Positions 16,455-22,372 of a stretch of DNA of 22,372 nucleotides are shown here, piece by piece. The stretch covers positions 1 to 22,372 of the forward strand of contig JAUWLK010000011.1 in the NCBI GenBank assembly GCA_030613745.1, read 5' to 3'. The DNA comes from Flavobacteriaceae bacterium (GTDB lineage: Bacteria > Bacteroidota > Bacteroidia > Flavobacteriales > Flavobacteriaceae). The notes under the pieces were generated by a model. The model did not search any database. It was given only the letters and a program-made list of their open reading frames with translations, and was not told the DNA's origin. The position numbers were made by a program, and so were the translations under genes. Within the stretch, counting starts at the first letter, position 1, and each line of letters begins with the position of its first letter.

Positions 16455-17363
16455 TCACCAAAGTTTAAGTGGATATTTCTTTTGTTTTATTAATTGCTCT
16501 ATTTCTTGTTGTACAATTTTTTTATCTTCTTTATATGTTACTCCAAACCATTTTGCATTTGACCTGAGAACTTTTACCGATGCTTTTTCTGATTTTAGAA
16601 TTTCATTAACTATTAAAGGAATAAGAAATTCTGATTTTAAATTGGTGCTATCCTTTTTTAGAAATTCTTCAAAAAGATGATCACCAAACTCAAAACATTT
16701 AGGCGTAAAACCCCAGAAATTCATTGAAACAACAGTATTTTCATCAATTGGAATAAAGTTTCCATTATCATCTTTACGCATTAATTGATTATTTATCTTC
16801 TCAATATGAGTGCGTTCTGTAACACCAGATAAATAGCCTTGGTCGTTAACCATACATTCACCCCTTGACACAAAACCGTGATCTGAAATTGTATTTTTTA
16901 ATAAATAAGCCATTGTGCTAAATTCAAAAGATTCCGGATTGGTATCCATGAGTGATTTAGCCATTATTTCAAAGGCTTCTTTACCATAAAAGTCATCGGC
17001 ATTAATGATTGCAAAATTCTCTTTTACAACATCCTTAGCCATCAAAAGTGCATGACCTGTTCCCCAAGGTTTTTTTCGCTTAGGATTTTGATACTTTTTA
17101 GGTATATATTCAATTTCTTGAAACACATAATCAACTTCAACTTTTCCGGCTAATTTTTTATTAAAAACTTCTTTAAATTCCTTCTCAATACTTTTTCGAA
17201 TAATAAATATGATTTTTCCAAACCCTGCCTGCAGCGCATCATAAATTGAAAAATCCATGATTGTATCTCCTTCTGCCGTAAATGTATCCAGTTGCTTTAA
17301 TCCACCGTAACGACTTCCAATACCAGCCGCTAAAATCACAAGTGTAGGTTTCTTTTTATTCAT
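16455..17363 (-). CDS. Sugar-1-phosphate nucleotidyltransferase
   Basis: A 302-residue NTP_transferase-family protein. The nucleotide-binding signature is LAAGIGSRYGGLKQ (11-24), with GTGHALL at 101-107 and the metal-binding NADDFYG at 121-127. MNFWGFTPKCFEF (about 214-226) follows, also typical of the family. Such enzymes join a sugar-1-phosphate to UTP, CTP or GTP. It is the first gene of a tightly packed minus-strand cassette with a NahK-like kinase and a GalE-like epimerase remnant, which suggests UDP-sugar formation from a salvaged hexose or N-acetylhexosamine. Start MNKKKPTLVILAAG is family-typical. No convincing promoter box was found directly upstream. Confidence 0.88.
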   Translation of the reverse strand: MNKKKPTLVILAAGIGSRYGGLKQLDTFTAEGDTIMDFSIYDALQAGFGKIIFIIRKSIEKEFKEVFNKKLAGKVEVDYVFQEIEYIPKKYQNPKRKKPWGTGHALLMAKDVVKENFAIINADDFYGKEAFEIMAKSLMDTNPESFEFSTMAYLLKNTISDHGFVSRGECMVNDQGYLSGVTERTHIEKINNQLMRKDDNGNFIPIDENTVVSMNFWGFTPKCFEFGDHLFEEFLKKDSTNLKSEFLIPLIVNEILKSEKASVKVLRSNAKWFGVTYKEDKKIVQQEIEQLIKQKKYPLKLW

Positions 17364-17726
17364 TATATATTAATACTATTTTATAATCTCACATTTTTTT
17401 TTAGATAATTGATAATATATTTAATGGTAACACATTGAAAAACAATAAAATTACATACTTTAATAATACTATTATTTAGTATAATCAATTGTAAAATTAG
17501 CTATTAATTATTATAATAACAAAGAAAAACAACAAAATGTGTACGAACACATTACATTTATATTGTCGAGCATATATATTATTCATAAGATTTTAGGAAA
17601 AGATTTATAACTAGCTTATAAATTTAAAAAGGAAGATATGAGAATTAATTTTTATATAAATCTTTCATAATAATTTGTAAAAGAATTAATTAACCCATAG
17701 TGTATTATTACGTGATTTGAATTTTC

Positions 17727-17960
17727 AAATTATTTACATTTCTATCAAATACAACCTTATATTTTTCGAAAGAAAAGAAAAAGAATTGAAACCTTATTTT
17801 CCCAACTTTGTGATCTCCCGATAGATATCGGGATTATGATACGAAGAAATTATGCAAAAAGTTTTCAAGGTTTTAAAACTAGAATTCTATCTAAAATAAC
17901 TTCTTTAACTATTATACAATTTATCAATAAATTTGTATTTGATAGAAATGTAAATAATTT
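17727..17960. repeat. 234-bp element with perfect 28-bp terminal inverted repeats
   Basis: Bases 17727-17754 are the exact reverse complement of 17933-17960 (28 of 28), enclosing 178 bases. The match stops sharply on both sides: flanks read GAATTTTC outside the left arm and CGTAAAAC outside the right, with no obvious target-site duplication. The interior contains a 7-bp stem hairpin (17816-17833) and a near match to a -7 box (CAACTTTG, 17803-17810), but no gene. It fits a MITE-like non-autonomous element or an invertible DNA segment; the sequence alone does not decide. Confidence 0.75.
17816..17833. repeat. TCCCGAT/ATCGGGA hairpin inside the inverted-repeat element
   Basis: TCCCGATAGATATCGGGA has 7-bp arms around a 4-base loop and is unusually GC-rich for its surroundings. 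It could fold in DNA or RNA. There is no T tract, so it is not a standard terminator. Confidence 0.55.
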
Positions 17961-18183
17961 CGTAAAACCTACTATCCCCTAAGCACTTCTCCTGAAAATT
18001 CTTTCTATTCAAAACAATTAATCCAATTTTAAAATTATGGATGATACCTATATGAAATAACATGTTTTGTTGCTGCACTTTTCATGGCTACGAGAATTAA
18101 CTTCAACAAAGATTGAAAATTCCAAACCAAAAGAAATATTTAAATCTTTATTTTGATATGCAATAAACCCTTTAAATGCCTTT

Positions 18184-19227
18184 TTATTTTTTAAAATTTC
18201 TTCCTGGATACTTGGAAAAGAAAGTTTCAATACACCCTCTGTCTGAAACTGTTACAAAACATTGTTTTTTATCTTTACCTCCAAAAGTAATATTTGTAGG
18301 GTTTTTACCTTTTAAGGTTATTTCTCTTATAACATCCCCGGAAGGAGATAAAATAACTACTGTACCTTTGCCATGTCTACATACAAATAAATTACCTTTT
18401 TCATCACATCGCATTCCATCCATACCAAAATCAGTAAAAGTTTTAAAAAGTTTTTTATTACTAACGGTTCCGTTAGTATTTATATCATACACCCAAATGT
18501 TTCTTTGTACCGATTCGTTAACGTATAGTTTTTTCCCGTCAGGGCTAACTTCTACTCCATTTGTTGTTCCCATATTTTTTTCTAAAAGAACAAATCTTTG
18601 ATTAGAAATCAACCATAAATTCCCTGTTTCTTCCTTCCAATTAGGATCGCTGGCGTATAATGTACCGTTGGGAGATATTGCTACATCATTAGGCTGATTC
18701 ATAGTTGAATCATGTGCATAAACAACGGCTTCCGACAATCCTTTTTTAATCATTAATATGTTATGTTTTGTATAATCGGCAATAAACATATTATCAGCTT
18801 TGTCAAATCTTATTCCATTTCCAACACTCCCTTCTGGTAGTATGGCAAATAACGAACTCTCACCATATTCATTTACGATACCAATGGTTCCTTCTTCTTT
18901 AAAATTTACAGCATATAAATTACCCTTACTATCAACCGCAGGGCCTTCTATACCAGCTGTAAATTCAGACTCTTGGGTGAAATCTATACTGTGGTCCTCT
19001 AATTTTTCACATGAGTAAAATACTATGGTAAAAATTTGTAGTAAAATTATTATTGTTTTGTAGTTCAAAATATTAGTTTTTAAAAGTTGTTGTAATTTGA
19101 TGAGACCCGGGATAATAGCTAATTCTGTATCAGCAAATGGTTTATTGAGCGTATCAATAAACTTATTTGCAATTTCATACTCTTTTTTGTCTAGTCCTTG
19201 TAATAATTCTTTTTTTAATAAATTCAT
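18184..19227 (-). CDS. SMP-30/gluconolactonase/LRE-like lipoprotein
   Basis: The frame encodes 347 residues. From about residue 80 it is a six-bladed propeller of the SMP-30/gluconolactonase type: GIEGPAVDSKGNLY (metal-ligand Glu), NGIRFDKADNMFIADY, QPNDVAISPNGTLYASDP (metal Asn), TTNGVEVSPDGKKLYVNES, DGMRCDEKGNLFV, and an end CIETFFSKYPGRNF like the family's PGREF. A lipoprotein signal, LNYKTIIILLQIFTIVFYSC, sits at residues 54-73 instead of the N-terminus, so the true start may be the TTG at 19068, giving Cys at position 20. The preceding 53 residues are hydrophilic, unrecognised, and may be a remnant of another gene fused in frame. It probably acts on a sugar lactone or similar ester at the cell surface or in the periplasm. 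Confidence 0.8.
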   Translation of the reverse strand: MNLLKKELLQGLDKKEYEIANKFIDTLNKPFADTELAIIPGLIKLQQLLKTNILNYKTIIILLQIFTIVFYSCEKLEDHSIDFTQESEFTAGIEGPAVDSKGNLYAVNFKEEGTIGIVNEYGESSLFAILPEGSVGNGIRFDKADNMFIADYTKHNILMIKKGLSEAVVYAHDSTMNQPNDVAISPNGTLYASDPNWKEETGNLWLISNQRFVLLEKNMGTTNGVEVSPDGKKLYVNESVQRNIWVYDINTNGTVSNKKLFKTFTDFGMDGMRCDEKGNLFVCRHGKGTVVILSPSGDVIREITLKGKNPTNITFGGKDKKQCFVTVSDRGCIETFFSKYPGRNFKK

Positions 19228-19397
19228 TATTATTATGTTTCAATTTATCAAATAAATCTATCAATGCTATTTTTATTTTATTTGTAGGGTTATTCAAGTA
19301 ATGATTAACATTTTTATTAAAATAAACAGCATCAATTGCGTCGGTATTAATATCGTTTAATATTAAGAAATATTTTTAAATAAAACTATTGCAGAGT

Positions 19398-19534
19398 GTG
19401 TTCCCTCTTGCTATTCCTCCCTTAGTTTTGCATCGTAGTTTTCATAAAAGTTTTTACAAGATAGTAAGTTCTCTATTTATGAGTAACTTTTTTAGGGGAA
19501 AACTTTTCATAATTATAAATACCAACCAATCTTA
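19398..19534 (+). promoter_or_regulatory. Promoter/leader module, copy B (upstream of LacI gene)
   Basis: Contains GTGTT (19398-19402), CTCCCTTAGTTTTG (19417-19430) ending in the -7 box TAGTTTTG, a hairpin AAGTTCTC/GAGTAACTT (19466-19489, one bulged T) followed by T residues, GGGGAAAACT (19495-19504), ATAATT (19509-19514) and ACCAA (19525-19529). All blocks occur at matching spacing in copy A. The hairpin plus T run before GGGGAAAACT resembles an attenuator. The LacI start follows about 110 bases after GGGGAAAACT. Confidence 0.65.
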
Positions 19535-19541
19535 AATTGAC

Positions 19542-19561
19542 TTAAGAAAAATAATTCTTAA
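19542..19561. promoter_or_regulatory. Inverted repeat upstream of LacI start, possible operator
   Basis: TTAAGAA (19542-19548) and TTCTTAA (19555-19561) form a 7-bp inverted repeat with a 6-base spacer, 50 bases before the LacI ATG and inside the predicted leader. It could be an autoregulatory operator or an RNA hairpin. It lacks the central CG usual in LacI operators, so confidence is low. Confidence 0.3.
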
Positions 19562-19611
19562 TTTTGAAATGTAAATTAAAGAAAGATTAAAATATTCCAA
19601 ATATTGTAAAA

Positions 19612-20607
19612 ATGGTGACTTTAAAAAAGCTAGCTAAAGAATTAAATATTTCTATCTCAACAGTATCTAAAGCTCTAAATGGTAGTTATGAAATATCAGA
19701 AAGCACCATTAATAGAGTAAAAAAACTTGCAAATTTTTATAACTATAGACCAAATAAAACTGCCTTAAGTTTAAAAAGCAATAGAACCAATACTATAGGT
19801 GTAATAATACCCAACATACTTAATAGATTTTTGGCAAAAGTATTATATGGAATTGAAAGAGAAGCAAACAAAAATGGATATGATATTATAACCTGTATTT
19901 CTAATGAATCTCTAGAAAAAGAAAAACAGAGCATGCAATTACTAGTGAACGGTAGTGTTGATGGTTTCATTTTAGCTGTATCTGAAGAAACGCAACAAAA
20001 AAAAGAGTATAACCACTTTAATGATATTTTGAATCAAGGTTATCCAATAGTAATGTTTGATAGAATTATCAAAGATGTTTCATGCAATAAAGTAACAATA
20101 AACAATTTTGCTTCTACTTTTGATATTACAAAGCAATTTATCTCACTAAAAAAAAACAAGATTGCATTTATTAGTAGCATTAGTGAATTAAAGATAAGTA
20201 AATTAAGAGAAGATGGATACAAAAGTGCAATGACAGAACACAAACTCAATAGTTTAGTTTTAAGAATTAAAAAAGAAGATGATAAACAAGCAGTATTAAA
20301 ATTATTTCTTAAAAAAAATAATGAAATTAATGCGATAATTTCAGCAGACGACACCTTGGGCACTATTGCTATTAATATAGCCTTGAATTTAGGTTATAAG
20401 ATTCCTAAAGACATTTCTGTAGTTGGTTTTGCAAGTGAATCTATTTCTGATCTTTCTGTCCCTAAATTAACCATTATTAAACAACATGCAATAGACATTG
20501 GTAAAAATACTGTTATCTTGTTAATCAATAAATTACAAGAAAAAACTTTTTCTAAAAATGAAAGTATTACAGTTAAAACCAGTTTAATAAGAAAAGGATC
20601 GTTTTAG
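19612..20607 (+). CDS. LacI family transcriptional regulator
   Basis: A 331-residue LacI/GalR regulator. The helix-turn-helix is at the very N-terminus (VTLKKLAKELNISISTVSKALNGS, 2-25), followed by the hinge RPNKTALSLKSNRTNTIGVIIPNI (46-69). The sensor domain (about 62-331) is of the ribose/purine-repressor type: VDGFILAVSEE in the first lobe, then NAIISADDTLGTIAINIALNLGYKIPKDISVVGF and LTIIKQHAIDIGKNTVILLI in the second. It has its own leader with a predicted promoter, and is followed 196 bases later by the mutarotase gene, whose promoter carries a palindrome this protein might bind. Control of the downstream mutarotase-sulfatase unit is inferred from position. No truncation is seen. Confidence 0.93.
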   Translation: MVTLKKLAKELNISISTVSKALNGSYEISESTINRVKKLANFYNYRPNKTALSLKSNRTNTIGVIIPNILNRFLAKVLYGIEREANKNGYDIITCISNESLEKEKQSMQLLVNGSVDGFILAVSEETQQKKEYNHFNDILNQGYPIVMFDRIIKDVSCNKVTINNFASTFDITKQFISLKKNKIAFISSISELKISKLREDGYKSAMTEHKLNSLVLRIKKEDDKQAVLKLFLKKNNEINAIISADDTLGTIAINIALNLGYKIPKDISVVGFASESISDLSVPKLTIIKQHAIDIGKNTVILLINKLQEKTFSKNESITVKTSLIRKGSF

Positions 20608-20743
20608 AATAAAAAAATATTCTTTTTCAAGGTTTAATTATTTAGTAAATCACATCAAAAACTTTATCAAACATAATTTCTACGTGTATATCGAACGAAT
20701 TATTAATAAACTAATTATTTTAAGTAAAAAATTAAAAAAATAG

Positions 20744-20764
20744 TAAATGTATAATATACATTTA
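20744..20764. promoter_or_regulatory. Perfect 21-base palindrome at galM promoter, probable operator
   Basis: Arms TAAATGTATA and TATACATTTA are perfectly complementary around a central A. It lies one base upstream of the -7 box at 20766, where a bound regulator would block RNA polymerase. The TGTATANTATACA core is unlike the CG-centred LacI consensus, so the binding protein could be the neighbouring LacI protein or another regulator. Confidence 0.6.
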
Positions 20765-20765
20765 T

Positions 20766-20773
20766 TATCTTTG
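20766..20773 (+). promoter_or_regulatory. Predicted -7 promoter box of galM-sulfatase unit
   Basis: TATCTTTG matches TAnnTTTG, 30 bases before the galM start and immediately after the palindrome. Confidence 0.6.
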
Positions 20774-20803
20774 GCTAACTTTCGTCAGTTAAAATAATAA
20801 AGT

Positions 20804-21895
20804 ATGCGCACTAAGAAATACACAAATCCGGTTAAATTAAAGAATATGAAAGTTGAAACATTTGGTGAAATAGACTCAGAAAAAGTCTTATTATTTACAC
20901 TACATAATTCTAATGGAATTAGTGCCAAAATTACAAATTATGGTGGTATTATAACTTCATTAATGGTGCCTGATAAAAATGGAGTTACTGAAAATATTGT
21001 ACTAGGCTACAATACCCTAAATGATTATATTAAAGACAGCTCTTACCATGGAGCTCTTATTGGAAGATATTGTAATAGAATTGCTCAAGGAAAATTTTCA
21101 TTAGATAACAAAGAATATTCATTGACCATTAACTTTCATCCCAACCACCTTCACGGTGGTGAAAAAGGATTTAACAAAATGGTGTGGGATGCCAAAACAA
21201 TTGAAGGAGATAATTTTGTTGGGTTAGAATTATCTTATTTAAGTAAAGATATGGAAGAGGGCTATCCCGGTAACTTAACGGTTAAAGTAAGGTATGAACT
21301 AACAAATGAAAATGAATTGAAAGTTGAATACTTTGCAACTACTGACAAAAAAACAATTGTAAACCTTACACAGCATTCTTATTTCAATCTTTCTGGCAAT
21401 GTAAAGTCGACCATTTTAGATCACATTTTAAAAATAAATGCAGACTATTACCTTCCAATAAATAGTAGTTTAATTCCACTAGGCGCCCTTCAACCCGTAA
21501 AAAACACACCCTTTGATTTTTCTGAATTCACTAAAATTGGAGCAAGAATTAATGAAGAAAACACCCAATTAAAAGCAGCTTCTGGTTATGATCATACGTT
21601 TGTACTAAACAAAGAAAATCAAAAATTAGCCGCTGCTGTTTTTGAAGAAGAAAGTGGAAGATCAATGGAAGTATATACTTCGAAACCGGGATTACAACTA
21701 TATACAGGAAATTTTTTAAGTGAATTTACTCCTGGAAAAGAAGCTGTTAGTTTTGGAAAAAGAAGTGGGTTTTGTTTAGAAACTCAACTTTTTCCAAACA
21801 CACCAAATGAACCAACATTTCCTACTGCTACACTATTACCAGGAGAAGAATATTATGAATCAACCACGTTTAAATTCTCAATAAAAACCAATTAA
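20804..21895 (+). CDS. galM: Aldose 1-epimerase (galactose mutarotase)
   Basis: A 363-residue mutarotase that interconverts alpha and beta anomers of galactose or glucose. Active-site residues are visible: NFHPNHLHGGEKGFNKMVW (110-128) with His117, LTQHSYFNLSG (189-198) with His191 as catalytic acid, and Glu326 in ETQLFPNTPNEP as base. ITNYGGIITSLMVPDKNG (43-60) is family-typical. The family usually begins near residue 15 (MKVETFGEIDSEK), so a start at 20846 is also possible; the extra 14 residues are not a signal peptide, so the enzyme is cytosolic. Its stop abuts the ATG of the sulfatase gene, so the two are surely co-transcribed. Confidence 0.94.
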   Translation: MRTKKYTNPVKLKNMKVETFGEIDSEKVLLFTLHNSNGISAKITNYGGIITSLMVPDKNGVTENIVLGYNTLNDYIKDSSYHGALIGRYCNRIAQGKFSLDNKEYSLTINFHPNHLHGGEKGFNKMVWDAKTIEGDNFVGLELSYLSKDMEEGYPGNLTVKVRYELTNENELKVEYFATTDKKTIVNLTQHSYFNLSGNVKSTILDHILKINADYYLPINSSLIPLGALQPVKNTPFDFSEFTKIGARINEENTQLKAASGYDHTFVLNKENQKLAAAVFEEESGRSMEVYTSKPGLQLYTGNFLSEFTPGKEAVSFGKRSGFCLETQLFPNTPNEPTFPTATLLPGEEYYESTTFKFSIKTN

Positions 21896-22372
21896 ATGAA
21901 AAATATTATCTTATTATGTATCCTAATAGGACTTAGTTCTTGTAAAGATCAAGGAAAACAAAGTAATGCCGTAACCTCTTCTTCAGAAGAACAAAAAAAA
22001 CCAAACATAGTTGTAATATATGTTGATGATTTAGGCTATGGAGATGTTGGGTTTAACGGCGCTACCGAATTAAAAACACCCAATTTAGACAAATTAGCTA
22101 CTGAAGGGATTCGTTTTAATAACGGATATGCCTCATCTGCCACATGTACACCTAGCAGGTATGCTTTATTAACAGGAGTATATCCATGGCGCGAAAAAGA
22201 TGCTAAGATTTTACCCGGAACAGCACCTTTAATTATTGGTACCGAACAAATGACACTCCCTAGAATGTTAAAAGAAAAAGGATACTATACTGGTATTGTT
22301 GGCAAATGGCATCTTGGTCTTGGTAGTGGAAATGTGAATTGGAATGAAACAGTGAATCCTGGACCAAATGAA
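21896..22372 (+). CDS. Type I (formylglycine) sulfatase, lipoprotein, N-terminal part
   Basis: The first 159 residues of a sulfatase that continues past the right edge. A lipoprotein signal MKNIILLCILIGLSSC puts the lipidated Cys at 16, so it is membrane-anchored outside the cytoplasm. The catalytic domain follows: PNIVVIYVDDLGYGD (36-50) with metal-binding Asp44-Asp45, the modification signature CTPSRYALLTG starting at Cys84 (C-x-P-S-R, converted to formylglycine), and VGKWHLG (135-141). This is the S1 family. It begins directly after the galM stop without a gap. With mutarotase and LacI it suggests desulfation of a sulfated glycan. Substrate and subfamily cannot be fixed from this fragment. 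Confidence 0.95.
   Translation, partial: MKNIILLCILIGLSSCKDQGKQSNAVTSSSEEQKKPNIVVIYVDDLGYGDVGFNGATELKTPNLDKLATEGIRFNNGYASSATCTPSRYALLTGVYPWREKDAKILPGTAPLIIGTEQMTLPRMLKEKGYYTGIVGKWHLGLGSGNVNWNETVNPGPNE

Larger units (their letters stand above)
17364..18183. other. 820-base gene-free stretch with inverted-repeat element
   Basis: No supportable gene lies between the nucleotidyltransferase start and the SMP-30 gene stop. The only short reading frame (18048-18230, minus) overlaps the SMP-30 3' end and resembles nothing. The notable contents are the perfect 28-bp inverted repeats and the internal CCCGAT hairpin, listed separately. The remaining bases are AT-rich and featureless to me. Confidence 0.6.
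19228..19611. other. Divergent intergenic region upstream of LacI gene
   Basis: This 384-base region between the minus-strand SMP-30 gene and the plus-strand LacI gene has no gene of its own. It contains promoter/leader module copy B (19398-19534) and an inverted repeat TTAAGAA/TTCTTAA (19542-19561). No clear -7 box for the SMP-30 gene was found. Confidence 0.6.

Noticed and set aside
17811..17840. CCCGAT hairpin as a CRISPR repeat or terminator
   Set aside because: It occurs once in the window, without spacers, and has no T tract after it.
18048..18230. 60-codon minus-strand reading frame
   Set aside because: It overlaps the end of the SMP-30 gene, resembles no family and has no promoter or ribosome site.

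Overview
The window is AT-rich bacterial chromosomal DNA, most likely from a marine Flavobacteriia-type member of the Bacteroidota. The evidence is the repeated Bacteroidota -7 promoter box TAnnTTTG (1888-1895, 7142-7149, 8961-8968, 8989-8996, 10478-10485, 19423-19430, 20766-20773), the gene families present (DUF5009 acyltransferase, CBM9-like protein, sulfatase lipoprotein, separate propionyl-CoA carboxylase subunits) and the scarcity of strong Shine-Dalgarno sites. No species can be named from the sequence alone.

Left part, about 1-9970, is a densely packed, ordinary core region. A minus-strand TetR - LolA-like protein - ABC permease operon starts beside a near-palindromic TetR-type operator that overlaps its promoter. 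A plus-strand SAM methyltransferase is followed by a three-gene biotin-dependent acyl-CoA carboxylase operon (biotin carrier, biotin carboxylase, carboxyltransferase), probably propionyl-CoA carboxylase. Next come clpS-trmO, prmA and tpiA on the minus strand. tpiA has a textbook terminator and a promoter divergent from that of pyrF. A tRNA-Pro(GGG) closes this block.

Right part, about 9970-22372, looks like an accessory carbohydrate-use region with visible decay. A 17-base copy of the tRNA 3' end lies just downstream of the tRNA, and about 860 bases without a gene follow. Then come a CBM9-like gene broken by one base, a DUF5009 membrane protein, a LacI-type regulator and a YdcF-family protein. 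A minus-strand hexose salvage cassette follows: nucleotidyltransferase, NahK-like sugar 1-kinase, and a truncated NAD-dependent epimerase that has also lost its start codon. After an 820-base gap holding perfect 28-bp inverted repeats come an SMP-30/gluconolactonase-like lipoprotein, a second LacI regulator, galactose mutarotase and the start of a type I sulfatase. The last two are adjacent, and the set suggests use of a sulfated, galactose- or hexosamine-containing polysaccharide.

The most interesting signals are non-coding. One is a pair of co-linear promoter/leader modules (10453-10590 and 19398-19534) with almost identical spacing of conserved blocks. The other is the 28-bp inverted-repeat pair (17727-17754 and 17933-17960), which could be a MITE or an invertible segment.
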